A stretch of DNA of 64,000 nt, from positions 49,650 through 113,649 of the forward strand of contig MU129101.1 of assembly GCA_014904985.1 (NCBI GenBank), in the 5' to 3' direction. Position 1 is the stretch's first letter; each line of letters begins with the position of its first letter. Made by a program: the position numbers and the translations under genes. This document shows, piece after piece, positions 1 through 10,959 of this stretch. The notes beneath the pieces are model-generated. The model saw only the letters and a program-made list of their open reading frames with translations. It made no database searches and had not been told where the DNA came from. Source of the stretch: Hydnum rufescens UP504 (Eukaryota > Basidiomycota > Agaricomycetes > Cantharellales > Hydnaceae).

Positions 1-27
1 CACACCTGCCACTGCAGGTGTGTGGTC

Positions 28-709
28 ACTAGGTAAGTTTTTTTTTTTAATCGTAGTTAGCTACAACAGCGCAAAAAGAGCAGTGAAAGCTGCTCTTTTT
101 GTGCTGCTTTGAATATTTTTTTACTAACATATCTTTTATTACTTTAGATCATGGCCTGCTCCAAGGCAGTGGACGAAAAGCAGCCAAACGACAAGGGTCT
201 GACCAGTCAGGACCCAAACAGCAACATGCCAGCCAACAACAACTGCGACAACACGACCAACGTGTGCCCAGTAAGTGGCTGCATGAACCACACACCTGCT
301 ATGGTGGGTGTGTGATTTTATATAAGGTGAGCCCCCCCCCCAATACGGCCGGTTTTAATTTTTAACTAATGTAATGTTTTTATTCTATGTCCTGAAGGTG
401 ACAATCCACCGAACAAGAACCCGGGGATATGCCAAATGACCCACCCCCCTTCCCATACAACATGACAAAGAAAAACATGACCAACGTGATCAAGACAAGC
501 ACGACAGACGACAACGTGCCCAGCAAACAGCTGCATGAATCACACACCCACTACGGTGGGTGTGTGGTTCTATATAAGATGAGTCCCCCTAATATATACA
601 GCCCTGCAAAAAGAGCAGCGAAAGCTGCTCTTTTTGCACTGGTTTTAATTCTTAACTACAGTCATCCATCATTCCTTGCATCAGAAGTTGTAGATCATGA
701 ATAACATCT
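28..709 (+). repeat. Hairpin/intron unit array, copy L
   Basis: Two successive units are seen. An intron-like segment starts at GGTAAGT (about 34), holds a perfect hairpin at 73-100 (AAAAAGAGCAG against CTGCTCTTTTT), has the branch consensus TACTAAC at about 122 and ends TTTAG before ATGGCC at 151. The next segment is A/C-rich and ends in a CACACCTGC/GGTGTGTG hairpin at 289-313, followed by TATATAAGGTGAG. The second unit repeats this with hairpins at 541-573 and 605-637. The second intron is broken by a MITE exactly after TTAACTA, its branch site. Confidence 0.75.
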
Positions 710-1401
710 TCCTAAAGCATCTTGGGGGGTCTCTATTATCCGGGATGTGTACTGTAGATACTTAACATTCCTTATCCTGGCCTACAGCTCAATCCATCAT
801 TGAGATCACAAGAAATTGAGAGTTTAGTGAAACTGGTAGTATTTCGGATGCATCGGTCCTTGCATCAACCGATCAGACAACCTAGGAACTGTCTTCTTCA
901 TCACTCTCTGAAGATTCATCATCCACTGTAGCACCTAGCCATGATACAATCCTCAGATTCTCAAAGGTTCTGAATGCTGGAATTGGGGATGGGTGAGCTC
1001 TAACGCTCATTGCTTAGTCAGCATATGGTTTCTCGGGATGTACTGAAGTTCCCTCAAGTGTTTGCTTGAGCTCTGATCAAATGCCCTATCTTTCCTCTTG
1101 TTGTGCAAATCTAAGTGGTTCCACACCAATTCTTCAACATTGAACCCAAACTTAAGTGCTCAGATGAGATAGAGGCTAATCAGTCACTTACCCTGCATGA
1201 AATTTCACCAAAACTAGTGTAATTATGCCCTATCTCATCACACACACATCCAATTTGCACCAAAGTTTGTATACAGCATGTCTATACATTTACAAATTGT
1301 TAAAAGAAGACCTCATAGGAAATGGAGCAAAATTGGGGAAGATATGATTACTGATGCAAGGAACAGTGTGATGCAAGGAATGATGGATGGAATTGGACTT
1401 G
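659..1401. mobile_element. TA-flanked MITE (Tc1/mariner-pogo type)
   Basis: The segment begins CAGTCATCCATCATTCC and ends with the inverted counterpart (GGAATGATGGATGGAATTGGACTTG), flanked by TA on both sides (657-658 and 1402-1403). About 20 bp (CATCCATCATTCCTTGCATCA) is shared by both ends. The empty site is visible in the sister copy near 11700, which reads straight through TTAACTAATATAATC. No transposase is inside, only a 111-aa chance ORF across the right end. The TA target and CAGT-like terminus suggest a non-autonomous Tc1/mariner or pogo relative. Confidence 0.7.
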
Positions 1402-1439
1402 TAATAATAATCTTTATTCATATTTGTCCTGAAAGGTTA

Positions 1440-2614
1440 AAACCCTGCTGGGAAATTAAAACCGGAAATTTACGCCAGATTGACCCAAACCCCTTCCATA
1501 AAACACCATTGACAAAGAAAAAAAATGACCCCAATGGCCAAGCACGATGGGAAACAACCGTGAATGGGCCGCACCCCAACCAACCACCTGCTACGGGGGT
1601 GTGGGGTCTATGAAGTTTTTTTTTTTTCAGGCCCCATATATTTTTAACAAAAACCGCACCAAAAAGAGCAGTTGAAAAGCTGGCTTCTTTTTTGCCCCCA
1701 CTGGGTTTTTAATTTTTTAAAAATAATGTACTTTTAATTTCTTGTTCTGAGGTGAACCTTGCTTGAATGAGAACCAGGGGTTTTAACCCCAAAAAACCAC
1801 CCCCCCTTTTTTTCCCCATACTGTCAAACCCAAAAGCAAACGGACAACCTGGGCCCAAACTCAGTTGGAAACATGCAGATGGACAAAAAACCCGTGAAAA
1901 TGGATTAAACAAAAAAACGAAGGGGAAAAGCCCCTGCACACCAACCTGGCCTTAAGGGGCGGTTGTTGTGGGTGATTTAGTTAAGGTTTTTCTTTTTTCA
2001 CTTAAATGTTGTTATCCAAAAAAAACCCAAGAAACCCCATGGCCAACCACCCCCACTTGGACTTTTTTTGGAAACCTTTTCAAAACCATGAACAACAACC
2101 GAAGGTCCCACCAACAAACCAAGGCAAACGAAAAATACGAAAAAAACCCCCACCCCAACAAAAACATTGGACCCAAACTGGTGAACAAATTTTGGGCCCC
2201 AACAACCCACTCCAAAGGGGTTTGTATTGTAAGTTTTTTTTTTCAATTGAGTAGATAGAAGGGTCAGACAGAAGGAGCAAAAAGCTCTGGTGCTTTCTTT
2301 TTTCTGCTTTTTTGGCTTACTGTGGGTAAAAGCCAATTCGGCTTGCCAGGATGATGTATATAATTATGGGATTAAATATAAAAAAAATTAAAATAAGTAA
2401 TTAAAAAAAATGGGCAATTTGGTAATTGAGCTCCTTTTGGGTTGTGTCCCCAATAAACCCCAAAATTGGGCCCCAATCCGGCAAATCCAAGCCAACAAAC
2501 AAAGTGGACTGGGGCCCCAATATTGTCTGTACCTACTTAGGTACCAAAATCTTGCCCCAAAAATTTAGGATTTAAACCTAAAAAAGGGGGTCAACATTAT
2601 GGCTGTTCAAAAGT
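1440..2614 (+). repeat. Homopolymer-rich distal units of copy L
   Basis: This aligns in order with the reverse complement of about 10680-11640: the GTGTGGGGTCTATGAAG splice-proximal hairpin near 1600, the AAAAAGAGCAG hairpin near 1655-1690, a second unit with its TTATCC...CCC acceptor region near 2010-2040, and the terminal GAGCAAAAAGCTC hairpin near 2275. Nearly every run of A, C, G or T is longer than in the sister copy, so open frames here are unreliable. See the finding on base quality. Confidence 0.65.
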
Positions 2615-4490
2615 GTTCTCAGGGGCAATGGAGGTAAAGCACTAGGGTGTCTATGATTCAGGATTGATTGGGAAAGAAGGCCATTTTTTTCCCGTAATTT
2701 TGTGGGACAAATTTTTCCATTTCTTCAAAACCTGGATTGAATTCATTCATGCTCATTGGTGAGGGTTGGTTTTCTCATCAACACATTCGGGGATTTTCAT
2801 TCTTGCCCCCCCCTATAGGGTCCTTTGCGAGGATGCGGATTTTAAATTCCAGTGAATCGGAGTGGTTGTTTTCATTCAAAGTTCATTCCTCACAATTCTA
2901 ATGGAGGGTTCCAGTGGTTGGCCAAAGGAGCCCCAATCCCCCCAAACCCAACATGAAGATGAAACTTTTGCTTGCCATCTCTGTTGATTTTGATGTGGCC
3001 ATGCAAACTTCTTTCTGGCCACCTCCATGAATTGCCCTCCTGTCATTGCCTTCCCCTTGTTTCTCCCCACCATTGTTCCCTTCCCTTTTGCCCTGCTTTG
3101 CCGCCATTTTTTTCTTCCCTCGTTTTCTGTTTGGCTTTTCTCCCGTCATTCAACCCCCACTGGCTTGCTGTCATCCCTCTTCCCAATCATTTGTTCACCC
3201 CATCGCCATTGCCCCACTCTCCGCTTGGCCTTCCCTTCTTGCCATTGGTTTTCTTTGGGCCTGTTGTCGCCTTTCTTTTCCTGGCCGTCACCTTCCTTGC
3301 TTTGTGGTTCCCTCCCACCCAAATTCCAAAACTCCCTTCTGCAGGTCAACCCTGCTGCTTAACCCCTTCTTCTCATTTGTTCCCTTCTTGCCCATTTGTC
3401 CCTCCTGCATTTCCTTTTTTCTGCCAATTCCTCTGTGGTGGACCTCCGCAATTCAGCCTTTTCCTTAGCCTTTTTTTCACCCCTGCCCAACTTGTGTGCA
3501 TTTGTCCTTTCTCCCCCATTGTTTCCCCCCTTGCCCTTTGCCCCTCTCCTTCTAACACCATTTAACCCTTTTCTTTCCTGTTTGGCTGGGGCCCTTCCCT
3601 TGCTGCAAGTCTTGCTTATTCTTGTCTTAAGGAACTTTGTATTGTTTTAAACCAATTTTCAAAAAACAAAAAATTTCAGGTTGATGGAATTCTTTGAGGG
3701 CCAAGATGCTTCTTTCCCCCTTAACGAAGCAAAGAAAGACCTTGGCGGAAAGGGGAATTTTGTTCAATGGGCACATTGGCAACGAGTCACTCTCATGTTA
3801 ACAAAAAGCAGTTGAAGAAACAAGGATGAATTGTGTACAGGATGTCCATCTATTTTAAGGACTACATGCTGGCACAAGAAGTCTTGGAGAGCACTTGGGC
3901 AAGAGCCAAGGCCCAGAATTATTTGGGTGTTGAAGTTGATAATGCTCCCCAGCATTGACTATACTCAAATTGGGTGTCAGGCCATGGACTTGTATTATGC
4001 CTCTGTGGTGTATGATCGAGCACGATCATCGGAAGAATGAGATGCCTTACTTGCAGTTGCACCCCATATTCACATCAATTCAGCACAGATGGGTCCCCAA
4101 TTCCTTGAACACAACCTCTACCCCATCCCTCCCCAACTGGTGTCTCTAGTCCACACAAAATGGCAGCTGTGTTCATTCACCATGCAGGGTTTTTGAGCTT
4201 TGTGTTGCCCTCCAAGAACAGAGTGATGGTAGCCACCCTGTCAGTTCATGCTTCGACGTTTTACGATGTTGCTTCATGCTGTCTGGGAAAGAAAAGCCTG
4301 GGACATTTTGTGAGCAGACTCTCTCCCTCACATGTGACTCTTTGCAATGAGCTGGTATGAGTTCTTGGCTGGTTTGGATACATTGAAGAGTTCAGAGTGT
4401 GGGAGACTTTCGGGATTAGATCCAACATGAAATGGCATCTGGTGCTCAAAATCCCCTAACATTATGTATTTTTATCCCATTATAATTGCA
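2615..4490. other. No convincing gene; pyrimidine-rich tract
   Basis: From about 2960 to 3650 the plus strand is very C/T-rich, giving long but low-complexity open frames on both strands with no recognisable domain. Homopolymer inflation like that in the adjacent element continues to about 3750. From 3660 to 4440 there are only short, broken frames that look like old element debris. Confidence 0.5.
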
Positions 4491-4549
4491 TTGTTTGTTT
4501 GGTCGCATTGGCAGAATCTGAGGTGTTTGAACTAGACAGCTTTGTCGTT

Positions 4550-5060
4550 TTTGGGGTCTCTCCAGTCCATCTTAATCAACTTCAAGCTAGATGTCAGGCT
4601 GCACTTCATGTTGCAGCTTTTCATTGGCAGGAGTTGTTATTTGGTCTCATCCTATTGCTCACCAGGTCACGGTTTTTCCATTGCTTTTCACATGTGGTCT
4701 CTCCAATCCATCTTAATCAACTTCAGGCTAGATGTCGGGCTACACTTTGTGTCATGGCTTTCCATTGGCAGGAGTTGCTATTTGATCTCACCCTATTGCT
4801 CATCAGGTCCACAAATTCTCCATCATTTTTTTTATGTGTTTTCATGATCTCCCCAATCCATCTCAGTCAACTTCGAGCTATATGTCAGGCTACACTCTGT
4901 GTTGTGGCTTTCCGTTAGCAGGAGTTTTTATTCAATCTCGCTCCATTGCTCATGAAGTCGTGCAGTTTTCCATTGGTCTTCATGCATTTTTGCAGTCTCT
5001 CCAGTCCATCTCAATCAACTTCGAGCTACACTTCATGTCATGGCTTTCTGTCACAGGAGT
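4550..5060 (+). repeat. Four tandem copies of a ~145-bp unit
   Basis: The core TCTCCAATCCATCTTAATCAA recurs near 4556, 4699, 4849 and 4997, each followed by a similar CTTCAAGCTAGATGTCAGGC and CATTGGCAGGAGTT context. The copies have diverged by substitutions and small indels, so the array is old. It keeps a read-through frame over three copies, which is a by-product of the period and not evidence of a gene. Confidence 0.75.
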
Positions 5061-5271
5061 TCTCACTTGTAACAATAGCATTATTCTCCGTTCGTGCATC
5101 TATTTTCATTGTCTGTGGAGTAAAGCTGACAGGATATGCTCTGCTAGATCCTCCCATCAATATCTTGTGCATCATATGGCTCATGTGCAACAAGGATCAG
5201 AGCAACCTGTGGCGCCATGCCTTTCTGGTTCACATCGTCTTGTGCCTGAGGTGGTCATTCACCTCAGCCAT

Positions 5272-5345
5272 CCTCCCACCCCATCCTCCCGCACCCTGTC
5301 CTCCCACACCCCGTCCTCCCACACCCCATCCTCCCACACTCCCTC
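5272..5345 (+). repeat. CCTCCCACACCCC minisatellite
   Basis: Five to six imperfect 13-16-bp copies built on CATCCTCCCACACCC, entirely pyrimidine plus A, are embedded in non-coding element debris. Confidence 0.7.
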
Positions 5346-6857
5346 CTGTGTCTATGCCTATGCCAACTCGGTCTTCTTGTAATACCCCATGCTGATCAGT
5401 CACTGCAGTCGAACCTTCCAAGGGCAGACTCTCAGGTTTCAAAATACCTGACATCCAAACTAAAGTCCACAATGGCTTGTACCAAAGTGAGGTCCAAGGC
5501 TGGGGAGAAAGATCCAACAGCCTCAAAGTTTGCAGTGCATGGAGTGACTTCCGGGAGGGATAAGGTTGGATATTCTCGAAATGGGTCTCCAAGTCTTTCC
5601 TCAACCAGCCATGACATTCATTCCTCCCTTCCCATTCTGAGTCTCCACCCATCTAAACCCATCATGGACTCAGCTTCTAACCCCCTCCAACCTCCTCTCA
5701 CTGAATCTAAAAATGCTGCGACGTCAATCTCAGCTTGAAATTCTAGCAATCAATCGACTTCAATATCACAGTCAACCTCAAAATCTGCCCTGCCTTCCCT
5801 GGAACATACCAAGGATTGTGGGGTTGATGTTGAGGACTTGCAGACGTTCTGGGGTGACAATTATATCATGGCAAATGCAATGTTAGGCATTGAGAGCTCA
5901 GGATCTGATGCTGATGCTGATTGGGTCCCCGCAATATCTACTGGTGGCAAGGACCTAAGCAATGGAGAACACTTCAGTGATGCCAATAGTGCCAAAGATG
6001 TTCATGTGCGATCTATGGGCAAAGAGCCCAGCCCTGTGTGCTCAGTTGCCAAGAAGGCCTCATGGACACGGAGGTAGATTCTCACAAGCTCAGTTGGATG
6101 AGGTTGAAAAGCATACTGAACTGTTCTGGGGTGTGATGGCTAGCTTGGCCAAGTTGTGGGGCTGTCATATTTCAACACTATATCAAGTGGCTAAAGTGGC
6201 ACGAGCTCTGAAGAAGCATCAACAACCAAATGCTTGGAATTCATTTCAACACCAACAAAAGAAGTTGAAGAAGACCCCCTCTGGTCTTGGTGTGTAGGTT
6301 TAATATTTGTCACTCTACTCATTTTCTGATGCCTTATATAGGAAAAGGAGGTGCAATCGTATGTCAACCCCTTCAGCCAACATATGTCAAGCTGTGTGAT
6401 GAGCTTGGGGGGCCCAGTTCTGAGGCCTAGCATGAGCATCACAATACCCTGATAGATGATCTCAGTACAGAGAAAGCATCTGATACAGCTCATATTGCCA
6501 TGTCTGGAGGTGATGTGGCCCATCAGATGGCCTTATCCTGATCAAAAATTGATAGTGAGGTATGTACTATTCTACATATTTATTCATTCTGTGCTACATG
6601 GGCTAACATGCTGATGTCTAGGGACAGGCACTTTGTCAGATTGGGGTTCATCTCATGTACCTGATGGTGTCGGACCTTGCCTCCTCAACAGCAGCACATG
6701 GCCAGAACTTGATTAACTTCAACAGCGAGGAACTAAGGGCATGGGTGGACCATGAATGGAATTCTTGTGACACTCCTGAAATGAAGAAACCCCTTGCCTC
6801 ACTGTATACATATATTCTAGAGCGAAAGGGGGTGGCTGAAGATGTCAGGGTTTGTCC

Positions 6858-6960
6858 CTTACTCCGGTCCACTCCGGTCCACTCCGGTCCACTCTGGTCC
6901 TTGTCCAGGTTTGTCCTTACTCCAGTCCACTCCAGTCCACTCCGGATCACTCTGGTCCTT
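6858..6960 (+). repeat. ACTCCGGTCC decamer tandem repeat
   Basis: About seven copies of a 10-bp unit (ACTCCGGTCC, drifting to ACTCCAGTCC) appear in two blocks separated by TTGTCCAGGTTTGTCC. The unit repeats at 10 bp, so any frame reads a three-codon periodic peptide. Confidence 0.75.
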
Positions 6961-8439
6961 GTCCACCCACCTCCAGTCCAGTTCTCTGCTTAGTTCCTTC
7001 ACCCAAGTCCACTTTGCTTCTGGCTTGATTCCAGTTTGACTCCAATCCAACCCTATCTTGGTTTCATTTCCCTTTCATTTCCCATTGCTTCCGGTTTGTC
7101 CCCTGGCCGAGTTCCTGTTCCTGTCCCTGTCCCCCTTGTAACCACCCACAGTTTAACAATCACTCCCCCGTAGTATAGTCATCATGTATAAGTAGTCCAA
7201 GAGCAAGGTCCAGAGACCCCAGCTTTGGTCTCTCAGGATTTCTGCTGTTACTCCAGACTACAGGTCAGCCTTCATGTATTCCGTATTCATATTACATAAT
7301 CTCAGGATTTCCACTGTTACTCCGGACTACAGCTCTGAGTATTATCCAGTCGACTCCACGAGCTTAAGGACTGCCATGCTCATTTCCGCCTAGTCCCTTC
7401 TGGCTGCTGGACCGCTCCTCCAACACCCCTAACCTCCTTATCTCATTCTTGCCCGGATTCTTTCAGACTTAGCTGGACTTACACTGGACTTAGCCAGAAT
7501 TATTTGTGTTTACATTTGTTTGGTGCCCTTGTCACAGCATGGCCCTGACAGAAGACCTTGTTAAATTCTGCAAGGATCAGGATGAGGCTACTCATGCTAA
7601 GGAGATGAAGGATCAGTACACCTTATGGAAGGCCATCTCAGCAGATTTACTAAGGATGCTTCGTATGTATCCTTTGAAAGATCCACTGTTGAGATTTCTC
7701 ATGAACCTACCTCATGTCTCAGGATCACTGCAATTGGACTACAAGACTATGCCCTGGTCATCGATTGTTCAGAAAATGAGGTCATCATGAATCTGCTGTG
7801 TCTGTTGGCCAGATGTTGAGGGTATCCCTTTGCTTGGCACATTTGGTTCGGATGACCTCAAGACACATCATTGGCGACTGCTTTATGATGTGATATGCTC
7901 TACTGATGTGTTCACAACTCTCCGTTTTGAATGAATTGGTGACTATGGTATGTCCTACCATTATAGTATTCTTGGATTTGATTACTGAATGGTTTTTTGG
8001 TAGACCTGGGTGATGATGATATCCTAGTCACCAGGATGAACAATGTGCCATTGCTCACTGTGCAGCAGGCAGAAGGCCTCCAAAAGGGGAAGAAGTGTAA
8101 GATAGTGGAGGCCGAGGTTACCAATGAGCATGCCAACAAAGGGTCTGGGTCAAAGGTTCTGTGAGTGCTTCTGCCTTCTGTTTCCGGCAGGCCGAAGCCA
8201 GCAAAGAGGAAAGGGAAAGGGAGACTAACCCCAAAGTCCCTCCCTTACATTGATGATGCCTCTGATGTGCTGGTGACACCTACAATTTCAGTCCATGAAC
8301 CTGAACCATCTCTATCAAACTTGTCTTTGCCTGAGACAATGCCAATTCCTACAGCCTTGCCAACTCCTCCAACAGACACAGGAGTTAATCCTTTCAGCTC
8401 AAAACCTGGCTCAAAACCATCATATTTTCCATCATCTCT

Positions 8440-8720
8440 TCTTCCACCTTTGTCCACTCTTCCACCTTCAACCAGTCTTCCACCTTTGACCACTCCTCCA
8501 CCCTCGTCCACTCTGCCTCTGTCATCTACACTCCTCCCATCATCAACTTTTCTGCCATTGTCTACTTTTCTGCCATCTACTTTTCCCCCATCATCTACTT
8601 TTCCACCATTGTCCACTTTTCCATCGTTATCAACTTTTCCATTGTCATCAACTTTTCCATTGTCATCAACTTTTCTGTCATCAACTTGTCTGCCATTGTC
8701 AACTTTTCCTCCACCCTCAA
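8440..8720 (+). repeat. Ser-Thr-Phe/Leu-Pro coding-type tandem repeat
   Basis: Units of 15-18 bp such as TCATCAACTTTTCCATTG are repeated about 15 times. In the 8165-8812 frame they read as runs of STFPLS/STLPPS. The frame stays open for 215 codons, begins with a Lys/Pro-rich segment and ends in a short acidic tail (TQLFDWDDVIQTI). It could be the last exon of the decayed ORF upstream. Confidence 0.65.
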
Positions 8721-8815
8721 TGCTTGCTCTGGGTGAAACTCAACTATTTGACTGGGATGATGTCATTCAGACTATATGCACTCAATCTTCATACCAGGGT
8801 TCAGTCAGTTAGCCA

Positions 8816-9754
8816 CTACAACTGCTACCTTGGGATGACCTGGTCTTGATTGACTGCATGATAAACTTAATAAATAGATCCTCTTATAATCTGGTTTGTA
8901 TATAATGATAGCAATCCCTATATATATGCTTAGGCCAAAGTCTCCATTGGGGCCCCTTGAGAAGTAGGCCTACTTAGATTCAAAGGGCAATGGACCAAAG
9001 AATGGTTTGAAAGAGCAGTGTTAAGCCTATATATGGCTTTATATCCATCAAGGTGCTGAAATACAAAGGTCACTGAAAACACCCCTTGGGGCCCCAATGA
9101 TCCAAAGCCTGCTTAGGCCCAAATAGTGCCATGTTTTTGGGCCTAACTAGGGCTGATTTTGTGGCTGACCAAGGTGATATTATGTAATATGGTGATTATG
9201 TGATTTTGAAATAAAATGATTGTGTAATATTCAAAAATCATCATGTAATATTTAAAATGAAATGATTATGTAATACTGCCAATATAATGATTATGTAATA
9301 TTACCATATTTGGTAGCTTATGTCACATCTCCACATATAATATTGCTACATATGGCAGCTTATGTAATTCCTTCAGCAGATTTTTCTCCAGTACCCAAAG
9401 AAGATATCTAGTCATATGAGAACACAGTGGGACTGTTGAGCAAGCCAGGAGTCGTTGCTTAAGGCTAAATTTTTGGTTCCAAAAGTCCTAGGTGTTGAAG
9501 ATTGGACCGCCCAAGCAGTTCCCCTGATCAGATATGCTTTATTTTTTGTAGAACAGTCCAGGAAGACCTAAGGATGATTTTTTCTATAAGAAACAAGCCC
9601 CAGAAATGTGCTGGAAAACATTTATTGAGAGGTCTATCACAATGAAACAGAAACCAGTTTTCCAATTTCGGCAATGGCACTGGAATTGCTTTTCAATCAG
9701 GCCACATTCATATTGCACCCTGCTGCTTCTTGGACTTAATTCTGCTTACTCCTT
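8816..9754. other. AT-rich spacer, no gene
   Basis: No usable ORF was found. ATTGGGGCCCC-like motifs near 8950 and 9090 resemble subterminal motifs of the element at 10676-16951. Around 9200-9305 the sequence ATGATTATGTAATA is repeated about four times. This may be the 5' flank or terminal region of the pogo-type element whose gene starts at 9755. Confidence 0.45.
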
Positions 9755-10667
9755 ATGGCTCAAGCAAAATCAGACAAGGAACATGCCCATATCAAGTCAG
9801 AAAAAAAGGCTGAACTCTACAAGTGTGCTGTCACTGACTATTGGGTGTCACATGCTGGTTTCCCCAAGGCTATACATCCTCAAAGCCTTCATGATATTCT
9901 CAATTGGCCCCAGTATGCAGGCCTCAGTATCAGTACACTCTCTCACAGGATCAATGGAAAACAGGATATACATGAGTTCAATGCCTCCAAATGCCACTTC
10001 ACTGATGAAGAGGCCAATATTCTTATTGACCATGCCTTACAAGAGGCAGAGCACAGCTTTCCTTTCACCCACCAGTCCCTGTATGAAAATGGACACAAGA
10101 TCCTCAAGTGCAAGTGCAAAATCCAAGACACACCATTCAAGCCCTTGGGGAAGAATTGGACAAGTAACTTCCTGGGCAGATATCGACACCATATATCAAC
10201 CTATTGGAGCACATCATTGCATGAGAGCCGAGGGTGTGTGGTGAACACACATACAAAGGGTGGTTGGTTCAAACTCTTAAGGCAGGCCTTGGATGGGGAG
10301 TTCAGCAAGGGTGTGCCAATTGACCCAGAGAATGTCAGTGGCTTTGACAAGACTGAATTTATTCCTTCACTTGGAACCACACACTGCGTAATTGGACAGA
10401 TTGGCAAAAAGAGTCAGTACAAAATTGTGACAGGAAATTGTGAAACCATTACTGCAATGTGCACCATAATGGCCAATGGTACAAGTCTGAGACCAACTGT
10501 CATCTTCAAGGGATCATTACTTCAGACATGGTGGAAGTCCTCAAACCCAGACCACAATATAACTGGTGCCAAGTACGCTGTATTGGCTTTCACTATAAAT
10601 AACAAAAATACTCATAAGGTGCAGTATTGCTATGTCTGAGAAAGGGTGGACAGATGGTGACATCAGA
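9755..10667 (+). pseudogene. Pogo/CENP-B-like transposase, 5' half
   Basis: A 294-codon frame opens with ATG at 9755. An N-terminal psq-type helix-turn-helix (about residues 10-70) is followed by a CENP-B/Tc5-like DNA-binding segment (GKNWTSNFLGRYR, about residues 130-170) and the first catalytic block (VSGFDKTEF, about 205-215) with the motif LRPTVIFKGSLL after it. The frame breaks just before KGWTDGDIRLA. That motif is cut at 10675 by the 6.3-kb insertion and resumes at 16952. This is the transposase of a Tc1/mariner-superfamily pogo/Fot1 element and is not functional as it stands. Confidence 0.8.
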
Positions 10668-10675
10668 CTTGCATG
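10668..10675 (+). repeat. Left 8-bp target-site duplication CTTGCATG
   Basis: CTTGCATG here is repeated exactly at 16952-16959. Removing 10676-16959 joins GACATCAGA and GGCTGAAAGATTT into a continuous transposase frame (DIRLA then WLKDFDEQ), which independently confirms the insertion boundaries. Confidence 0.9.
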
Positions 10676-10750
10676 CACCTTGGACAGCCGTATGTGACCC
10701 CCTTGTTAGGTATCTATTTTGGGGCATGATTTGGTACCTAAGTAGGTACC
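10676..10750 (+). repeat. Left terminal inverted repeat of copy R
   Basis: Pairs with 16880-16951: TTGGACAGCC against TTGGTCAGCC, TAGGTATC against TAGGTATC, and TTTGGTACCTAAGTAGGT in both. The match is imperfect (about 70-80% by eye) and contains its own short palindrome GGTACCTAAGTAGGTACC. Confidence 0.75.
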
Positions 10751-10959
10751 AGACACTATTGGGGCCCCAGTCCCCCCACTTTGGTTGTGGCTTGAGTGCC
10801 CAATTGGGGTCTTATTGGGACCCAACCAAGGAGCTCATACCCAAATCCACATTTATTACTATTATTATTTATTTATATTATCCATATTATATACATACAT
10901 CTGGCAAGCCAAATGGCTCACCCACAGTAGCACAGAAAGAGCAGCCAGAGCTGCTCCTT

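Larger units (their letters stand above)
1..2614 (+). mobile_element. Partial copy L of the hairpin/intron DNA element
   Basis: Starting inside a CACACCTGC hairpin at base 1, this stretch matches, in reverse complement, the left arm of the element at 10676-16951, in the same unit order. It ends near 2614 with GGCTGTTCAAAAGTG, matching the other copy's terminal inverted repeat, and with the shared subterminal motif GGTACCTACTTAGGTACC at about 2530-2550. The palindromic centre and other arm would lie left of the window. A MITE (659-1401) interrupts it. From about 1440 on, the copy differs from its partner mainly by extra bases in homopolymers. Confidence 0.75.
5472..8815 (+). pseudogene. Degenerate multi-exon element-derived ORF
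   Basis: Several same-strand open segments lie in order: 5472-5738, 5838-6077, 5962-6297, 6655-6850, 7506-7790 and 8165-8812. They are separated by stops, frame changes and simple repeats. The 6070-6290 segment (residues ...FSQAQLDEVEKHTELFWG... and PNAWNSFQHQ) resembles proteins commonly carried by large basidiomycete elements. I cannot name the family. The 6855-7500 gap is low-complexity and the C-terminal segment is a Ser/Thr/Pro repeat. It is most likely a decayed element gene with insertions. The exon joins are guesses. Confidence 0.4.

Noticed and set aside
605..637. Hairpins with T-runs as bacterial-type terminators
   Set aside because: The T-run is part of the stem, the genome is eukaryotic, and the hairpin lies between splice-like signals in every copy.
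2972..3565. 197-codon ORF on the plus strand
   Set aside because: It lies in a C/T-rich tract with long open frames on both strands, low-complexity product and homopolymer noise; no domain.
4550..5060. Possible CRISPR-like array of regularly spaced repeats
   Set aside because: The repeats are ~145 bp units without short constant repeats and unique spacers, and the genome is eukaryotic.
9606..10244. 212-codon ORF overlapping the transposase
   Set aside because: It overlaps the recognised pogo transposase in another frame and has no domain.
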